Assembly: GCA_016207625.1 (NCBI GenBank)
Contig: JACQPF010000167.1
Coordinates: 1 to 6,014 of the forward strand
Source: Elusimicrobiota bacterium
Lineage (GTDB): Bacteria; Elusimicrobiota; Elusimicrobia; FEN-1173
Reading direction: 5' to 3'
DNA length: 6,014 bases
Made by a program: the position numbers and the translations under genes. Positions 1-6,014 of this stretch are shown one piece after another. Under the pieces are notes generated by a model. It had not been told where the DNA came from and searched no databases. It worked only from the letters and a program-made list of their open reading frames with translations. Within the stretch, counting starts at the first letter, position 1, and the number at the start of each line of letters is the position of its first letter.

Positions 1-1
1 G

Positions 2-688
2 GCGCTCCTGGTGATCCTCCTCGGAGAGATCGTGCCCAAGGTCGTCGCGCGAAAAAAGACGGAGCCCATCGCCCTTTTCCTGGCCGCGCCGGTCCGGGTT
101 TTGACGAACGTTTTCGGCCCGGCGCTGGAAGGGCTTTTGTCGAGGATCGAAGTGCTGTTGTCATGGCTGTCACGGCGCGTCAAGGCGGAGCGGACGCAAT
201 GGAACGCCCCCCTGATCCGCTCCCTCCTCGACGTGTCTTCCCTCGCTCCGCCTTTGCGCTCCGTGTTGAACAACATCCTGGATTTCGGGAACCTGCCCGT
301 TTCGAAAGTGGCCGTCCCGAAGCAGGCCATTTTCGCGATGGACCTGGCTTTGAGCAAAAAGGAATTCATCGACCGGGTCCTGTCCTCGGGCTACTCCCGG
401 GTTCCCGTCTACCGCGGGTCGTTGGACAACGTGGTGGGGGTCATTTACTCCAAAGACCTGCTGACGTTTTGGAGGCGGGAATCGCTTTTCGTCTGGGAAG
501 ACCTCATCCGCCCCGCCCTGCGCGTTTCCATGACCACTCCCTTGGCCGACATCCTGCGGGAGTTCCGCAAGGGCCGGCACCATCTGGCCATCGTTTTCGA
601 TCCGAACGGGCGCGTCAACGGGCTGCTCACGCTCCAGGACACGCTGGAGGCCATCGTCGGTAAAATGGGCGAAGAGCCCGAACTGTAG
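2..688 (+). CDS. CNNM/CorC (HlyC)-family DUF21-CBS membrane protein, 5'-partial
   Basis: This is the C-terminal part of a DUF21-CBS protein, a family linked to Mg2+/divalent cation transport (CorC/MpfA/CNNM). The frame is already open at the left edge (A-L-L before the GTG at 11), so the true start lies outside the window. Counting from the GTG at 11, GEIVPK (residues 6-11) is the signature at the end of the DUF21 membrane domain. A hydrophobic/amphipathic stretch follows to about residue 55. CBS domain 1 spans about 92-151, with SRVPVYRGSLDNVVGVIYSK matching the family pattern. CBS domain 2 spans about 163-218 and ends in LTLQDTLEAIVGKMGEE. The protein stops directly after CBS 2, so the usual C-terminal CorC/HlyC transporter-associated domain is absent. 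The stop lies 5 bases before recO, suggesting cotranscription. Family assignment is firm; transport substrate is unknown. Confidence 0.9.
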   Translation, partial: ALLVILLGEIVPKVVARKKTEPIALFLAAPVRVLTNVFGPALEGLLSRIEVLLSWLSRRVKAERTQWNAPLIRSLLDVSSLAPPLRSVLNNILDFGNLPVSKVAVPKQAIFAMDLALSKKEFIDRVLSSGYSRVPVYRGSLDNVVGVIYSKDLLTFWRRESLFVWEDLIRPALRVSMTTPLADILREFRKGRHHLAIVFDPNGRVNGLLTLQDTLEAIVGKMGEEPEL

Positions 689-693
689 TCCTT

Positions 694-1365
694 ATGTACG
701 TCAATGTCCATGCCATCATATTAAGGTCCGAACGGGTCGGAGAGAAAGACAAGCGCCTTTCCATTTATACCCGCGAGCAAGGGCGGCTGATGGCGTTGGC
801 GCGGGGGGTGAACAGGCCCGGCGCCCGTTTGGCGGCGGCCACGGAGCCGGCGGTGGAATCGCGTTTCCGGCTGTGGCATGGGGAACACCAGCCTTTCGCC
901 CGCATCACGGGCGGAGCGGTGGAGTCCTCATTCCCCAATTTGCGGTCTCAATGGGTCCGCATGAGCACGGCCCAGTTCCTGTGCGAGTGGATGGACCGGT
1001 TGACCGCCCTTGGACAGCCTCAGCCGGAGAAATACGAGCTCCTGCGCCGGGCCTTGTCGGCCCTGGAGAAGGGCGACCGCCTTTTGATCCGCCTGGCGTT
1101 CTTGGTGCAATTTTTAGAGAAGGCCGGTTATTCGGTGGGGGAAGAAATCCTCGGGTCTTCCGGTTATGAGCGGCTGCGGGAGACCGTGGCGTTGTTGAAG
1201 GCCTTCGATTTCTCGCCGGACGCGTCATTCCCGGAGCTGGCGGAATCCGCGCCCATGCTGGAAGATCGCTTTCTGAAGTTCGTCGCGCCGCTTTTGGACC
1301 GTCCGCTCAAGACGTTGGTCCATGAGCGTTCCCTGACGAGCTATCGAACTCAAAAGCGAAGCTGA
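694..1365 (+). CDS. recO: DNA repair protein RecO
   Basis: RecO works in the RecFOR pathway: it binds SSB and DNA, anneals strands and, with RecR, helps load RecA on gapped DNA in the cytoplasm. The 223-residue length is close to the usual 230-250. The N-terminus (MYVNVHAIILRSERVGEKDK, then LSIYTREQGRLMALARGV) is the typical RecO OB-fold start and supports the ATG at 694. The rest is the helical RecO C-terminal domain, with FLVQFLEKAGY at about 135-146. Only one cysteine is present (C97), so the CxxC...CxxC zinc-binding cluster found in many RecO proteins is missing, as it is in E. coli RecO. The gene begins 5 bases after the upstream stop with no clear Shine-Dalgarno sequence, so translation may depend on coupling. 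The neighbourhood (CNNM-like protein, recO, glyQS) is a common bacterial arrangement. Confidence 0.93.
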   Translation: MYVNVHAIILRSERVGEKDKRLSIYTREQGRLMALARGVNRPGARLAAATEPAVESRFRLWHGEHQPFARITGGAVESSFPNLRSQWVRMSTAQFLCEWMDRLTALGQPQPEKYELLRRALSALEKGDRLLIRLAFLVQFLEKAGYSVGEEILGSSGYERLRETVALLKAFDFSPDASFPELAESAPMLEDRFLKFVAPLLDRPLKTLVHERSLTSYRTQKRS

Positions 1366-1392
1366 AAAAAATATTGTATCGTAGGGATCAAC
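1366..1392 (+). promoter_or_regulatory. AT-rich recO-glyQ linker with modest ribosome binding site
   Basis: These 27 bases form the only AT-rich gap within the housekeeping block. A run of A's just after the recO stop leads into ATATTGTATC, then TAGGGATCA directly before the glyQ ATG. The AGGGA at 1383-1387 lies 5 bases from the ATG and is a plausible but short-spaced Shine-Dalgarno site. TATTGT at 1372-1377 resembles a -10 element, but I see no acceptable -35 partner, so an internal promoter is not supported. A role as a simple translation-initiation region is the safer reading. Confidence 0.4.
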
Positions 1393-2253
1393 ATGACCTT
1401 TCAAGAAATTATCCTGGTGCTGCAAAAGTTTTGGGCTCAACAGGGGTGCCTGCTTTGGCAGCCCTATGACGTTGAGAAAGGCGCCGGGACCTTCAACCCC
1501 GCCACGTTCTTGCGCTGCCTGGGGCCGGAGCCTTGGGCCGCGGCCTACGTGGAGCCTTCCCGCCGCCCCACGGACGGCCGCTACGGCGAAAACCCCAACC
1601 GCCTCCAGCACTCTTATCAATACCAAGTGCTGATGAAACCCGCGCCGGCCGACATTCAAAACAAGTATCTGGCCTCGTTGAAGGCCATCGGCATCGATCC
1701 CAAGCGCCACGACATCCGCTTCGTGGAAGACGACTGGGAAAGTCCCACTCTCGGCGCCTGGGGCCTGGGCTGGGAAGTCTGGCTGGACGGCATGGAGATC
1801 ACCCAATTTACGTATTTTCAACAAGTCGGAGGGATCGACCTCAACCCCATCTCCGTGGAGATCACCTACGGCCTTGAACGCCTGGCCATGTATTCCCAAA
1901 AAAAAGACAGTGTTTACGACATCCTTTGGACGCCGCACATCACCTACGGCCAAGTCCACCTGGAGGATGAGAAGCAGTTCTCTCGATACAATTTTGAGGA
2001 GGCGGACGTGGAAGTCCTCCGCCGCCACTTCACGGATTGGGAGTCTGAGGCCAAGCGGCTCATGGACAAAAACCTGGTCTTGCCCGCCTACGACTCCGTC
2101 ATGAAATGCTCACACCTCTTCAATTTGCTTGACGCCCGCCGGGCCATCTCGGTCACGGAGCGGGTGGGCTACATCGCCCGCGTGCGGACCCTGGCCCGCC
2201 GCGTGGCCGAAGCCTATCTCGCCATGGTGAATCAAAACGGGGAAAAGAAATGA
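1393..2253 (+). CDS. glyQ: Glycyl-tRNA synthetase alpha subunit
   Basis: GlyQ is the catalytic subunit of the bacterial alpha2-beta2 glycyl-tRNA synthetase, which uses ATP to activate glycine for charging tRNA(Gly). The 286-residue protein is close to the usual 290-300 and follows the E. coli sequence closely from end to end. Diagnostic blocks are PSRRPTDGRYGENPNRLQH (55-73), DIRFVEDDWESPTLGAWGLG (107-126), the WEVWLDGMEITQFTYFQQVGG block (127-147), and EITYGLERLAMY (156-167), which contains the class II synthetase GLERL signature. The C-terminal HLFNLLDARRAISVTER (241-257) is also typical. The ATG at 1393 gives the normal N-terminus (MTFQEIILVLQKFWAQQGC). The stop overlaps the glyS start in an ATGA. 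Nothing is truncated or missing. Confidence 0.98.
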   Translation: MTFQEIILVLQKFWAQQGCLLWQPYDVEKGAGTFNPATFLRCLGPEPWAAAYVEPSRRPTDGRYGENPNRLQHSYQYQVLMKPAPADIQNKYLASLKAIGIDPKRHDIRFVEDDWESPTLGAWGLGWEVWLDGMEITQFTYFQQVGGIDLNPISVEITYGLERLAMYSQKKDSVYDILWTPHITYGQVHLEDEKQFSRYNFEEADVEVLRRHFTDWESEAKRLMDKNLVLPAYDSVMKCSHLFNLLDARRAISVTERVGYIARVRTLARRVAEAYLAMVNQNGEKK

Positions 2254-4394
2254 AGAAAGAGCCTAAAGACCTTCTGCTTGAAATTGGAGTGGAAGAAATC
2301 CCTGCGAGATTCATTCCTCCGGCGTTGGGCGCCCTTCAAAGCCAGGCCATGGACAAGTTGGCTGCGGCCGGCTTGTCCTATAAGGATATGCACACATTCG
2401 GCACCCCGCGCCGCCTGACGTTGATTGTGACGGAGCTCACGGAAAAGGCCAAAGATATGGTCCAAGAGGCCCTGGGACCCAGCTTGGCCCAAGCCAAAGA
2501 CGCACAGGGGAACTGGACCCCCGCCGCCCAGGGTTTCGCCCGGTCACAGGGCACGACACCGGACCTATTAGAGGTCCGGAAAACGGACCGGGGAGACCGT
2601 CTGTGCGCCGTGCGCCGGACTGAAGGCCTGGCGGCGACAAAAATATTGCCCGAGCTGTTGCCCGAACTCATTAAAAAAATCCCCTTCCCGAAAAATATGG
2701 TCTGGGAAGAGGGTCGTTTCTCTTTCGCCCGTCCCTTGCGATGGATTGCGGCTCTTTACGGGGCCCAGCCGGTTCGATTCACCCTGGCCGGAGTCAAGAG
2801 CGGAGGTAAGACCTTCGGTCTCAGGACCCAGGGGGCCAAATCCATCGACATTCCCTCGCCGGCGAAATACGTTTCTTTCCTGCGCGACCGTTGTGTTGTG
2901 GCGGACCCCGCCGAACGCCGCCATCAAATTGAAAAACAAATCCACCACGTCGTTCGGTCCATTCACGGACACGTCCCTCTTGAAAAGGATGACGGCCTTT
3001 TGGATGAAGTCGTTTTCCTGGTGGAACATCCCGTGGCGATTTTGGGCCGGTTTGATCCGCGCTACTTGGACCTGCCGTCCGAAGTCCTTGTCACCTCGAT
3101 GAAGAAACATCAAAAATTTTTCCCGGTTTTTGAAGGGCAGGAAGGCGCCAAGCTCTTGTCCCACTTCGTGGGGATTCGAAACGGCATCTCGGAAAACCAG
3201 GGCGTTGTCCGTGAGGGGTATGAGCGGGTCCTCTCCGCCCGCCTGTCCGACGCCGCGTTTTTCTTTGAGGTGGACCGCAAGACCCCATTAGAGAACAACG
3301 TCCAGGCCCTGAAAGGCATCATTTTCCTTCAACCCTTGAACCTTCTGGATAAAACGGAACGCATTCGTAAATTAGCCAAGGCGTTGGCCGAGCAACTCCA
3401 TTTAGAGCCCGAAATCGCCGCAGATGCCGACCGCATCGCTCTTTTATCCAAGGCCGACCTTGTCACCTCAATGGTGGGGGAGTTCCCGGAACTGCAAGGC
3501 GTCATGGGCCGGATTTATGCCTCCGCCAATGAAAAACCGGTGGTCGCCCAAGGGGTGGAACAACACTATTGGCCATTGACCGCGGATGGTCGTCTTCCCG
3601 AAACCGATTCAGCATCAATCGTTTCCTTGGCGGACAAGCTGGATTCCCTGGCCGGGAACTTCTTGGTGGGCAACATCCCTTCCGGGTCCCAAGACCCCTA
3701 CGGCTTACGCCGTGCCGCCATCGGGATGCTTCGCATCCTGTCGGAGAAGAAATGGGCCCTTGACCTCCGGGCGGTCATCCAATCCGCCATGAAGGAATAT
3801 CCCTTCTGGAACGACGCCGCCGGGCCCAAGGCCCAGGGCCAACTCTTGGACTTTTTCAAACAGCGCTGGTCCGCGCTCAAGGAAGCCGAAGGCTTCCGCT
3901 TCGACGAAGTTCAAGCCGTCACGACCGTGGAGTTCGCCGACGTGGTGGACTTGGAAGCCCGGCTCAAAGCCCTGCACGACATCCGCAAGCACCCGGACTT
4001 CACGCCGCTGGCCGTGGCGTTCAAGCGGGCGTCCAACATCCTGGCGCAGGCGCGCCAGAAAAACGTGTTGACGGGAGATCCCGCCGTCGCGCCGGAGCGC
4101 CTGCAGGATCCCGCCGAAAGGACCCTTTTCGACGTGCTCGTGCAGTTGGAGGCGGACCTCGCGCCCCTCCTTTCCGACGGACGGAAATACGACGAGGTCC
4201 TCAAAGTGCTGGTCCGGTTCCGAAAGCCCGTGGACGACTTTTTCGAGAAGGTCATGGTCATGGCTCCGGACGCGGACGTCCGGACCAACCGCCTGTCCCT
4301 CTTGAACCGCATCGCCGCCCTCTTCCGCAGGACGGCCGACTTCTCCCTCCTGCAGGACGTCCCCGCGAAACCCGCCGTCGAAAAACCCGCCTGA
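2250..4394 (+). CDS. glyS: Glycyl-tRNA synthetase beta subunit
   Basis: GlyS is the tRNA-binding partner of GlyQ; both are needed for glycylation. At 714 residues it is slightly longer than E. coli GlyS (689). It opens with LLLEIGVEEIPARF (8-21), the family signature, followed by FGTPRRL. Further matches are VFLVEHPVAILGRF, the SDAAFFFEVDRK block, ALLSKADLVTSMVGEFPELQGVMG (about 397-420, the HD-like region), DKLDSLAG (462-469), and DPYGLRRAA (482-490). The C-terminal anticodon-binding region carries FKRASNIL (591-598) and KVMVMAPDADVRTNRLSLL (from 667). A short Ala/Pro/Lys tail ends the protein. The ATG at 2250 lies inside the glyQ stop (ATGA), with purine-rich GGGGAAAAG just upstream acting as the ribosome binding site. 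Third-position GC rises sharply in roughly the last 160 codons compared with the first two thirds. Confidence 0.98.
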   Translation: MKKEPKDLLLEIGVEEIPARFIPPALGALQSQAMDKLAAAGLSYKDMHTFGTPRRLTLIVTELTEKAKDMVQEALGPSLAQAKDAQGNWTPAAQGFARSQGTTPDLLEVRKTDRGDRLCAVRRTEGLAATKILPELLPELIKKIPFPKNMVWEEGRFSFARPLRWIAALYGAQPVRFTLAGVKSGGKTFGLRTQGAKSIDIPSPAKYVSFLRDRCVVADPAERRHQIEKQIHHVVRSIHGHVPLEKDDGLLDEVVFLVEHPVAILGRFDPRYLDLPSEVLVTSMKKHQKFFPVFEGQEGAKLLSHFVGIRNGISENQGVVREGYERVLSARLSDAAFFFEVDRKTPLENNVQALKGIIFLQPLNLLDKTERIRKLAKALAEQLHLEPEIAADADRIALLSKADLVTSMVGEFPELQGVMGRIYASANEKPVVAQGVEQHYWPLTADGRLPETDSASIVSLADKLDSLAGNFLVGNIPSGSQDPYGLRRAAIGMLRILSEKKWALDLRAVIQSAMKEYPFWNDAAGPKAQGQLLDFFKQRWSALKEAEGFRFDEVQAVTTVEFADVVDLEARLKALHDIRKHPDFTPLAVAFKRASNILAQARQKNVLTGDPAVAPERLQDPAERTLFDVLVQLEADLAPLLSDGRKYDEVLKVLVRFRKPVDDFFEKVMVMAPDADVRTNRLSLLNRIAALFRRTADFSLLQDVPAKPAVEKPA

Positions 4395-4402
4395 GCGGAC
4401 CG

Positions 4403-4675
4403 ATGGAAAGCCTCCTTCAAATCAACTGGATCCTCCTCCTCGGCGTCGTCATCCTCTTCTTCACTTTTTTCCGGATGATGCGCAAAATGCGCAAGTCCGC
4501 CGAAGCCCCGCGCTGGGTCGGCGAAACGCCTCTCCTGCCCAAAGACCTGGCCGTCGTGGTGATGTGGATCGGCCAGTGGCGCGCCCAGGGCCGCATCACC
4601 GAGCCGGAATACGAACGCCTCATGAACCTCTGCCGCGAAGACGCCGACCGCCAGGGCACCAGTCATATAATTTGA
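4403..4675 (+). CDS. Small single-pass membrane protein with SHOCT-like C-terminus
   Basis: This 90-residue protein is not a named family I recognise. Residues 8-23 (NWILLLGVVILFFTFF) form one clear membrane helix. The basic stretch RMMRKMRK (24-31) follows, so by the positive-inside rule the C-terminal part should face the cytoplasm. After a short linker, residues 53-77 (VMWIGQWRAQGRITEPEYERLMNLC) match the pattern of SHOCT-type tails: a helix, a G-x-I-T-x-x-E-[FY] turn, then a second helix. SHOCT modules are known as short C-terminal helical hairpins with unclear function, often on membrane proteins. The ATG lies 8 bases after the glyS stop, with only a weak GAGCGGA ahead of it, so the gene is probably the last cistron of the glyQS transcript. 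Codons are strongly C-ended, as in the 3' end of glyS, which supports real coding. The stop codon lies inside the first repeat of the downstream array. Confidence 0.72.
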   Translation: MESLLQINWILLLGVVILFFTFFRMMRKMRKSAEAPRWVGETPLLPKDLAVVVMWIGQWRAQGRITEPEYERLMNLCREDADRQGTSHII

Positions 4676-4685
4676 CAAGTCACGA

Positions 4686-4709
4686 CTTGACAAGTCATGA
4701 CTCGTCAAG
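4686..4709. promoter_or_regulatory. 24-bp near-perfect palindrome, probable operator
   Basis: CTTGACAAGTCA followed by TGACTCGTCAAG reads as an inverted repeat centred between 4697 and 4698. Eleven of the twelve symmetric pairs match; the exception is A4692 against C4703. It covers the -35 hexamer and almost all of the spacer of the promoter described separately, so a dimeric protein bound here would block RNA polymerase. The regulator is not identifiable from this window. It could be the downstream protein itself, which contains a winged-helix segment, but that is speculation. Confidence 0.6.
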
Positions 4710-4716
4710 TTATACT
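4687..4716 (+). promoter_or_regulatory. Sigma70-type promoter for the ATPase gene
   Basis: The -35 element TTGACA (4687-4692) is a perfect consensus match. The -10 element TATACT (4711-4716) differs from TATAAT at one base, and the spacer is 18 bases. An alternative -10 reading, TTATAC at 4710-4715, gives a 17-base spacer. Transcription would begin at about 4722-4724, only 2-4 bases before the ATG at 4726, and there is no Shine-Dalgarno sequence ahead of that ATG. The message would therefore be leaderless or nearly so. This is the best promoter match I found in the window. Confidence 0.72.
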
Positions 4717-4725
4717 TAGTAAATC

Positions 4726-6014
4726 ATGACAGAAACGTTTTGGGGCCGCGAAAAAGAGTTGCTGGCGTTGCGCCGCGCCTGCGAGGCCGGCGGAAGCCAG
4801 TTCCTGCCCATCTACGGCCGTCGGCGGGTAGGCAAAAGCGAGCTCATACTCCAATTCATCAAATCCGCCCCCGCCGCGGTTTATTTCCTGGGCAAGAAAG
4901 CCCCGCCCGAACTGCAAATTCGGGAATTCCTGGAGGTTGCCGCCCAAACCCTGGGAGAGCCTCTCCTGGCATCGTTCCAGGCCGGAGGCTGGAAGGCCGC
5001 TCTCGAAGCCGTCGTCTCCCGCTGGAAGGGGCCCGGTAAGCTTGTCCTGTCGATGGATGAGTTCCAATGGACCGTGGAAGCGAGCCCCGAGCTCCCTTCC
5101 ATCCTGCAGGAGTTGTGGGACCGCCGATGGCGCAAGAGTGGAAATGTTTTCCTTATCCTCTGCGGTTCCTATGTGGGTTTCATGGAGAGGGAAGTCCTGG
5201 GGGAGAAGAGCCCCCTCTTCGGCCGCCGCACCGGACAGATTTTCCTCAAGCCCTTCGGGCATCAGGAAGCCGCTCTCTTCCATCCCCGGTTGTCCCCGTC
5301 CCAAAAGGCAATGACCTATTTCATCACCGGCGGCATTCCTCTATATTTGAAGCTTTTCTCTCAAGAGTTGTCCGTGGAGCAGAACATCCAGCGGACGATT
5401 TTGGATGAATTCGCTCCCCTTTTCCGAGAGCCGGATTTCCTTCTTCGAGAGGAACTGCGGGAGGTGGAAAAGTATTACGCCGTCCTGATGGCGCTCTCGG
5501 AGGGCGCCCTTCCCAGCCGGGACATCGCCCGGCGCACGGGCATCGGCGACCGCAGTCTCCATTACTATCTGCAGAACCTGGTTGAACTGGGGTATCTCGG
5601 CCGGCGCTACCCGGTGGCCGATATACCGCGGGCGGCGCGGCATATCCGGTACGAGGTCACGGATCCCCTGCTTCGGTTCTGGTTCCGTTTCGTCTATCCG
5701 CAAACCAGCAGCCTTCTCAGGCTGGGTCCTGTCCGGGCTTTGGACACCCTCGTCCGCCCCCATCTGCCCGCCTATTTCGGCCGTTGTTTTGAAGGTTTGT
5801 GCCGGGAAGCGCTCCCTTCGCTCTACGAGAAAGAAGGAGTCTCGGCTTCTTTCGAGGTGGGAGAATATTGGGACAAGAACGTCCAAGTGGACGTCGTCGG
5901 CCTTCGCCAGGACGGATGGGTGGACCTGGGCGAATGCAAATGGGGAAATCGGGGATCTCCGGCGTCCGCGGTTGCCGAGCTCAAAGCAAAAGTCCCTCTC
6001 TATCCGAACCGCAC
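4726..6014 (+). CDS. Archaeal-type AAA/STAND-like ATPase with wHTH and DUF234 nuclease-like domain, 3'-partial
   Basis: The frame is open from the ATG at 4726 to the right edge (429 full codons), with no stop or frameshift. The N-terminus FWGREKEL (5-12) precedes the Walker A P-loop GRRRVGKS (31-38). Walker B is LVLSMDEFQW (106-115), with D111 and E112. The sensor-like strand FLILCGS (142-148) is followed by SPLFGRRT (162-169) and GGIPLYL (202-208). These are the marks of the archaeal ATPase family, related to the MJ/PH/SSO STAND NTPases. Residues about 250-300 form a winged helix-turn-helix. DUF234 starts near YEVTDPLLRFWFRF (309-322) and carries D389 and E403-C-K405-W, the PD-(D/E)XK nuclease pattern. 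By family size, perhaps 30-50 residues are missing. The conserved FWGRE motif at the start fixes the ATG despite the absent ribosome binding site. The biological role of this family is not settled; DNA binding or cleavage is inferred from the domains. Confidence 0.9.
   Translation, partial: MTETFWGREKELLALRRACEAGGSQFLPIYGRRRVGKSELILQFIKSAPAAVYFLGKKAPPELQIREFLEVAAQTLGEPLLASFQAGGWKAALEAVVSRWKGPGKLVLSMDEFQWTVEASPELPSILQELWDRRWRKSGNVFLILCGSYVGFMEREVLGEKSPLFGRRTGQIFLKPFGHQEAALFHPRLSPSQKAMTYFITGGIPLYLKLFSQELSVEQNIQRTILDEFAPLFREPDFLLREELREVEKYYAVLMALSEGALPSRDIARRTGIGDRSLHYYLQNLVELGYLGRRYPVADIPRAARHIRYEVTDPLLRFWFRFVYPQTSSLLRLGPVRALDTLVRPHLPAYFGRCFEGLCREALPSLYEKEGVSASFEVGEYWDKNVQVDVVGLRQDGWVDLGECKWGNRGSPASAVAELKAKVPLYPNR

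Larger units (their letters stand above)
4672..4716 (+). repeat. Three tandem 15-bp repeats (third degenerate)
   Basis: Copy 1 (4672-4686) is TTGACAAGTCACGAC and copy 2 (4687-4701) is TTGACAAGTCATGAC; they differ at one base. Copy 3 (4702-4716), TCGTCAAGTTATACT, keeps the phase and CAAGT core but has diverged and now includes the -10 element. Each unit is partly self-complementary. GACTTG-A-CAAGTC at 4684-4696, across the copy 1/2 junction, is a perfect inverted repeat around one central base. The array begins inside the stop codon of the small membrane-protein gene and ends 9 bases before the ATPase start. The form suggests clustered binding sites for a regulator; that function is inferred. 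Confidence 0.8.

Noticed and set aside
1340..1392. Promoter for glyQ in the AT-rich linker
   Set aside because: A -10-like TATTGT is present at 1372-1377, but no hexamer resembling TTGACA lies 15-19 bases upstream.
1225..2028. Long minus-strand open frame of 267 codons opposite glyQ
   Set aside because: glyQ on the other strand is unambiguous, and this frame shows no recognisable domain.
4672..4701. A second promoter using TTGACA of repeat copy 1
   Set aside because: At spacers of 16-18 bases the -10 position reads GTCATG, TCATGA or CATGAC, all poor matches.
4672..4701. The repeats as attachment-site duplications of a mobile element
   Set aside because: The copies are adjacent and in phase rather than flanking an insert, and no integrase, transposase or tRNA gene is visible. 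A recombination origin cannot be excluded, but nothing here supports it.
3911..4708. Long minus-strand open frame of 265 codons
   Set aside because: It lies opposite the end of glyS and the small membrane gene, both supported by protein features. Its translation is low-complexity and resembles no family; long antisense frames are expected in GC-rich DNA.
4686..4720. Palindrome as an intrinsic terminator for the glyQS transcript
   Set aside because: As RNA the stem is broken by an A-C mismatch and is followed by UUAUACUUAG, not a U-run. Its position over -35/-10 elements fits an operator better.
4705..5886. Two minus-strand open frames (4705-5304 and 5341-5886) opposite the ATPase gene
   Set aside because: The + strand frame is continuous with correctly ordered ATPase, winged-helix and DUF234 motifs, so these are shadows.

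Overview
The window is high-GC bacterial DNA with all genes on the + strand, tightly packed from position 2 to about 4675. It holds the end of a CNNM/CorC-type membrane protein gene, then recO, glyQ, glyS and a small membrane-protein gene. After a 50-base repeat-rich control region comes an ATPase gene that runs off the right edge. The two-gene, bacterial-type glycyl-tRNA synthetase rules out archaea and eukaryotes. A DUF21/CBS protein, RecO, GlyQ, GlyS order occurs in several bacterial phyla. I cannot name the phylum from this window; a little-cultured Gram-negative lineage such as Elusimicrobiota is only a guess.

Positions 2-4394 are a housekeeping block. The 5'-partial CNNM/CorC-like gene (2-688) is followed after 5 bases by recO (694-1365). 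A 27-base AT-rich linker leads to glyQ (1393-2253), which overlaps glyS (2250-4394) by ATGA. GlyQ and GlyS form one enzyme, so this overlap fits coupled, balanced translation. Eight bases after glyS comes a 90-residue protein (4403-4675) with one membrane helix and a SHOCT-like tail.

Positions 4672-4725 are the most unusual part. Three 15-bp tandem units (two near-identical, one degenerate) contain nested palindromes. The second unit supplies a perfect TTGACA, which pairs with TATACT 18 bases downstream. That places the predicted transcription start only a few bases before the ATG of the next gene, so its mRNA is probably leaderless or nearly so. The near-perfect 24-bp palindrome fills the -35/-10 spacer and looks like an operator.

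The gene behind this promoter (4726 to the window end) encodes an archaeal-type AAA/STAND-like ATPase with a winged-helix segment and a DUF234 domain carrying a PD-(D/E)XK-like D...ECK motif. It appears to be an accessory gene with its own regulation, placed after the core operon. No RNA genes, CRISPR arrays, insertion sequences or convincing intrinsic terminators were seen.
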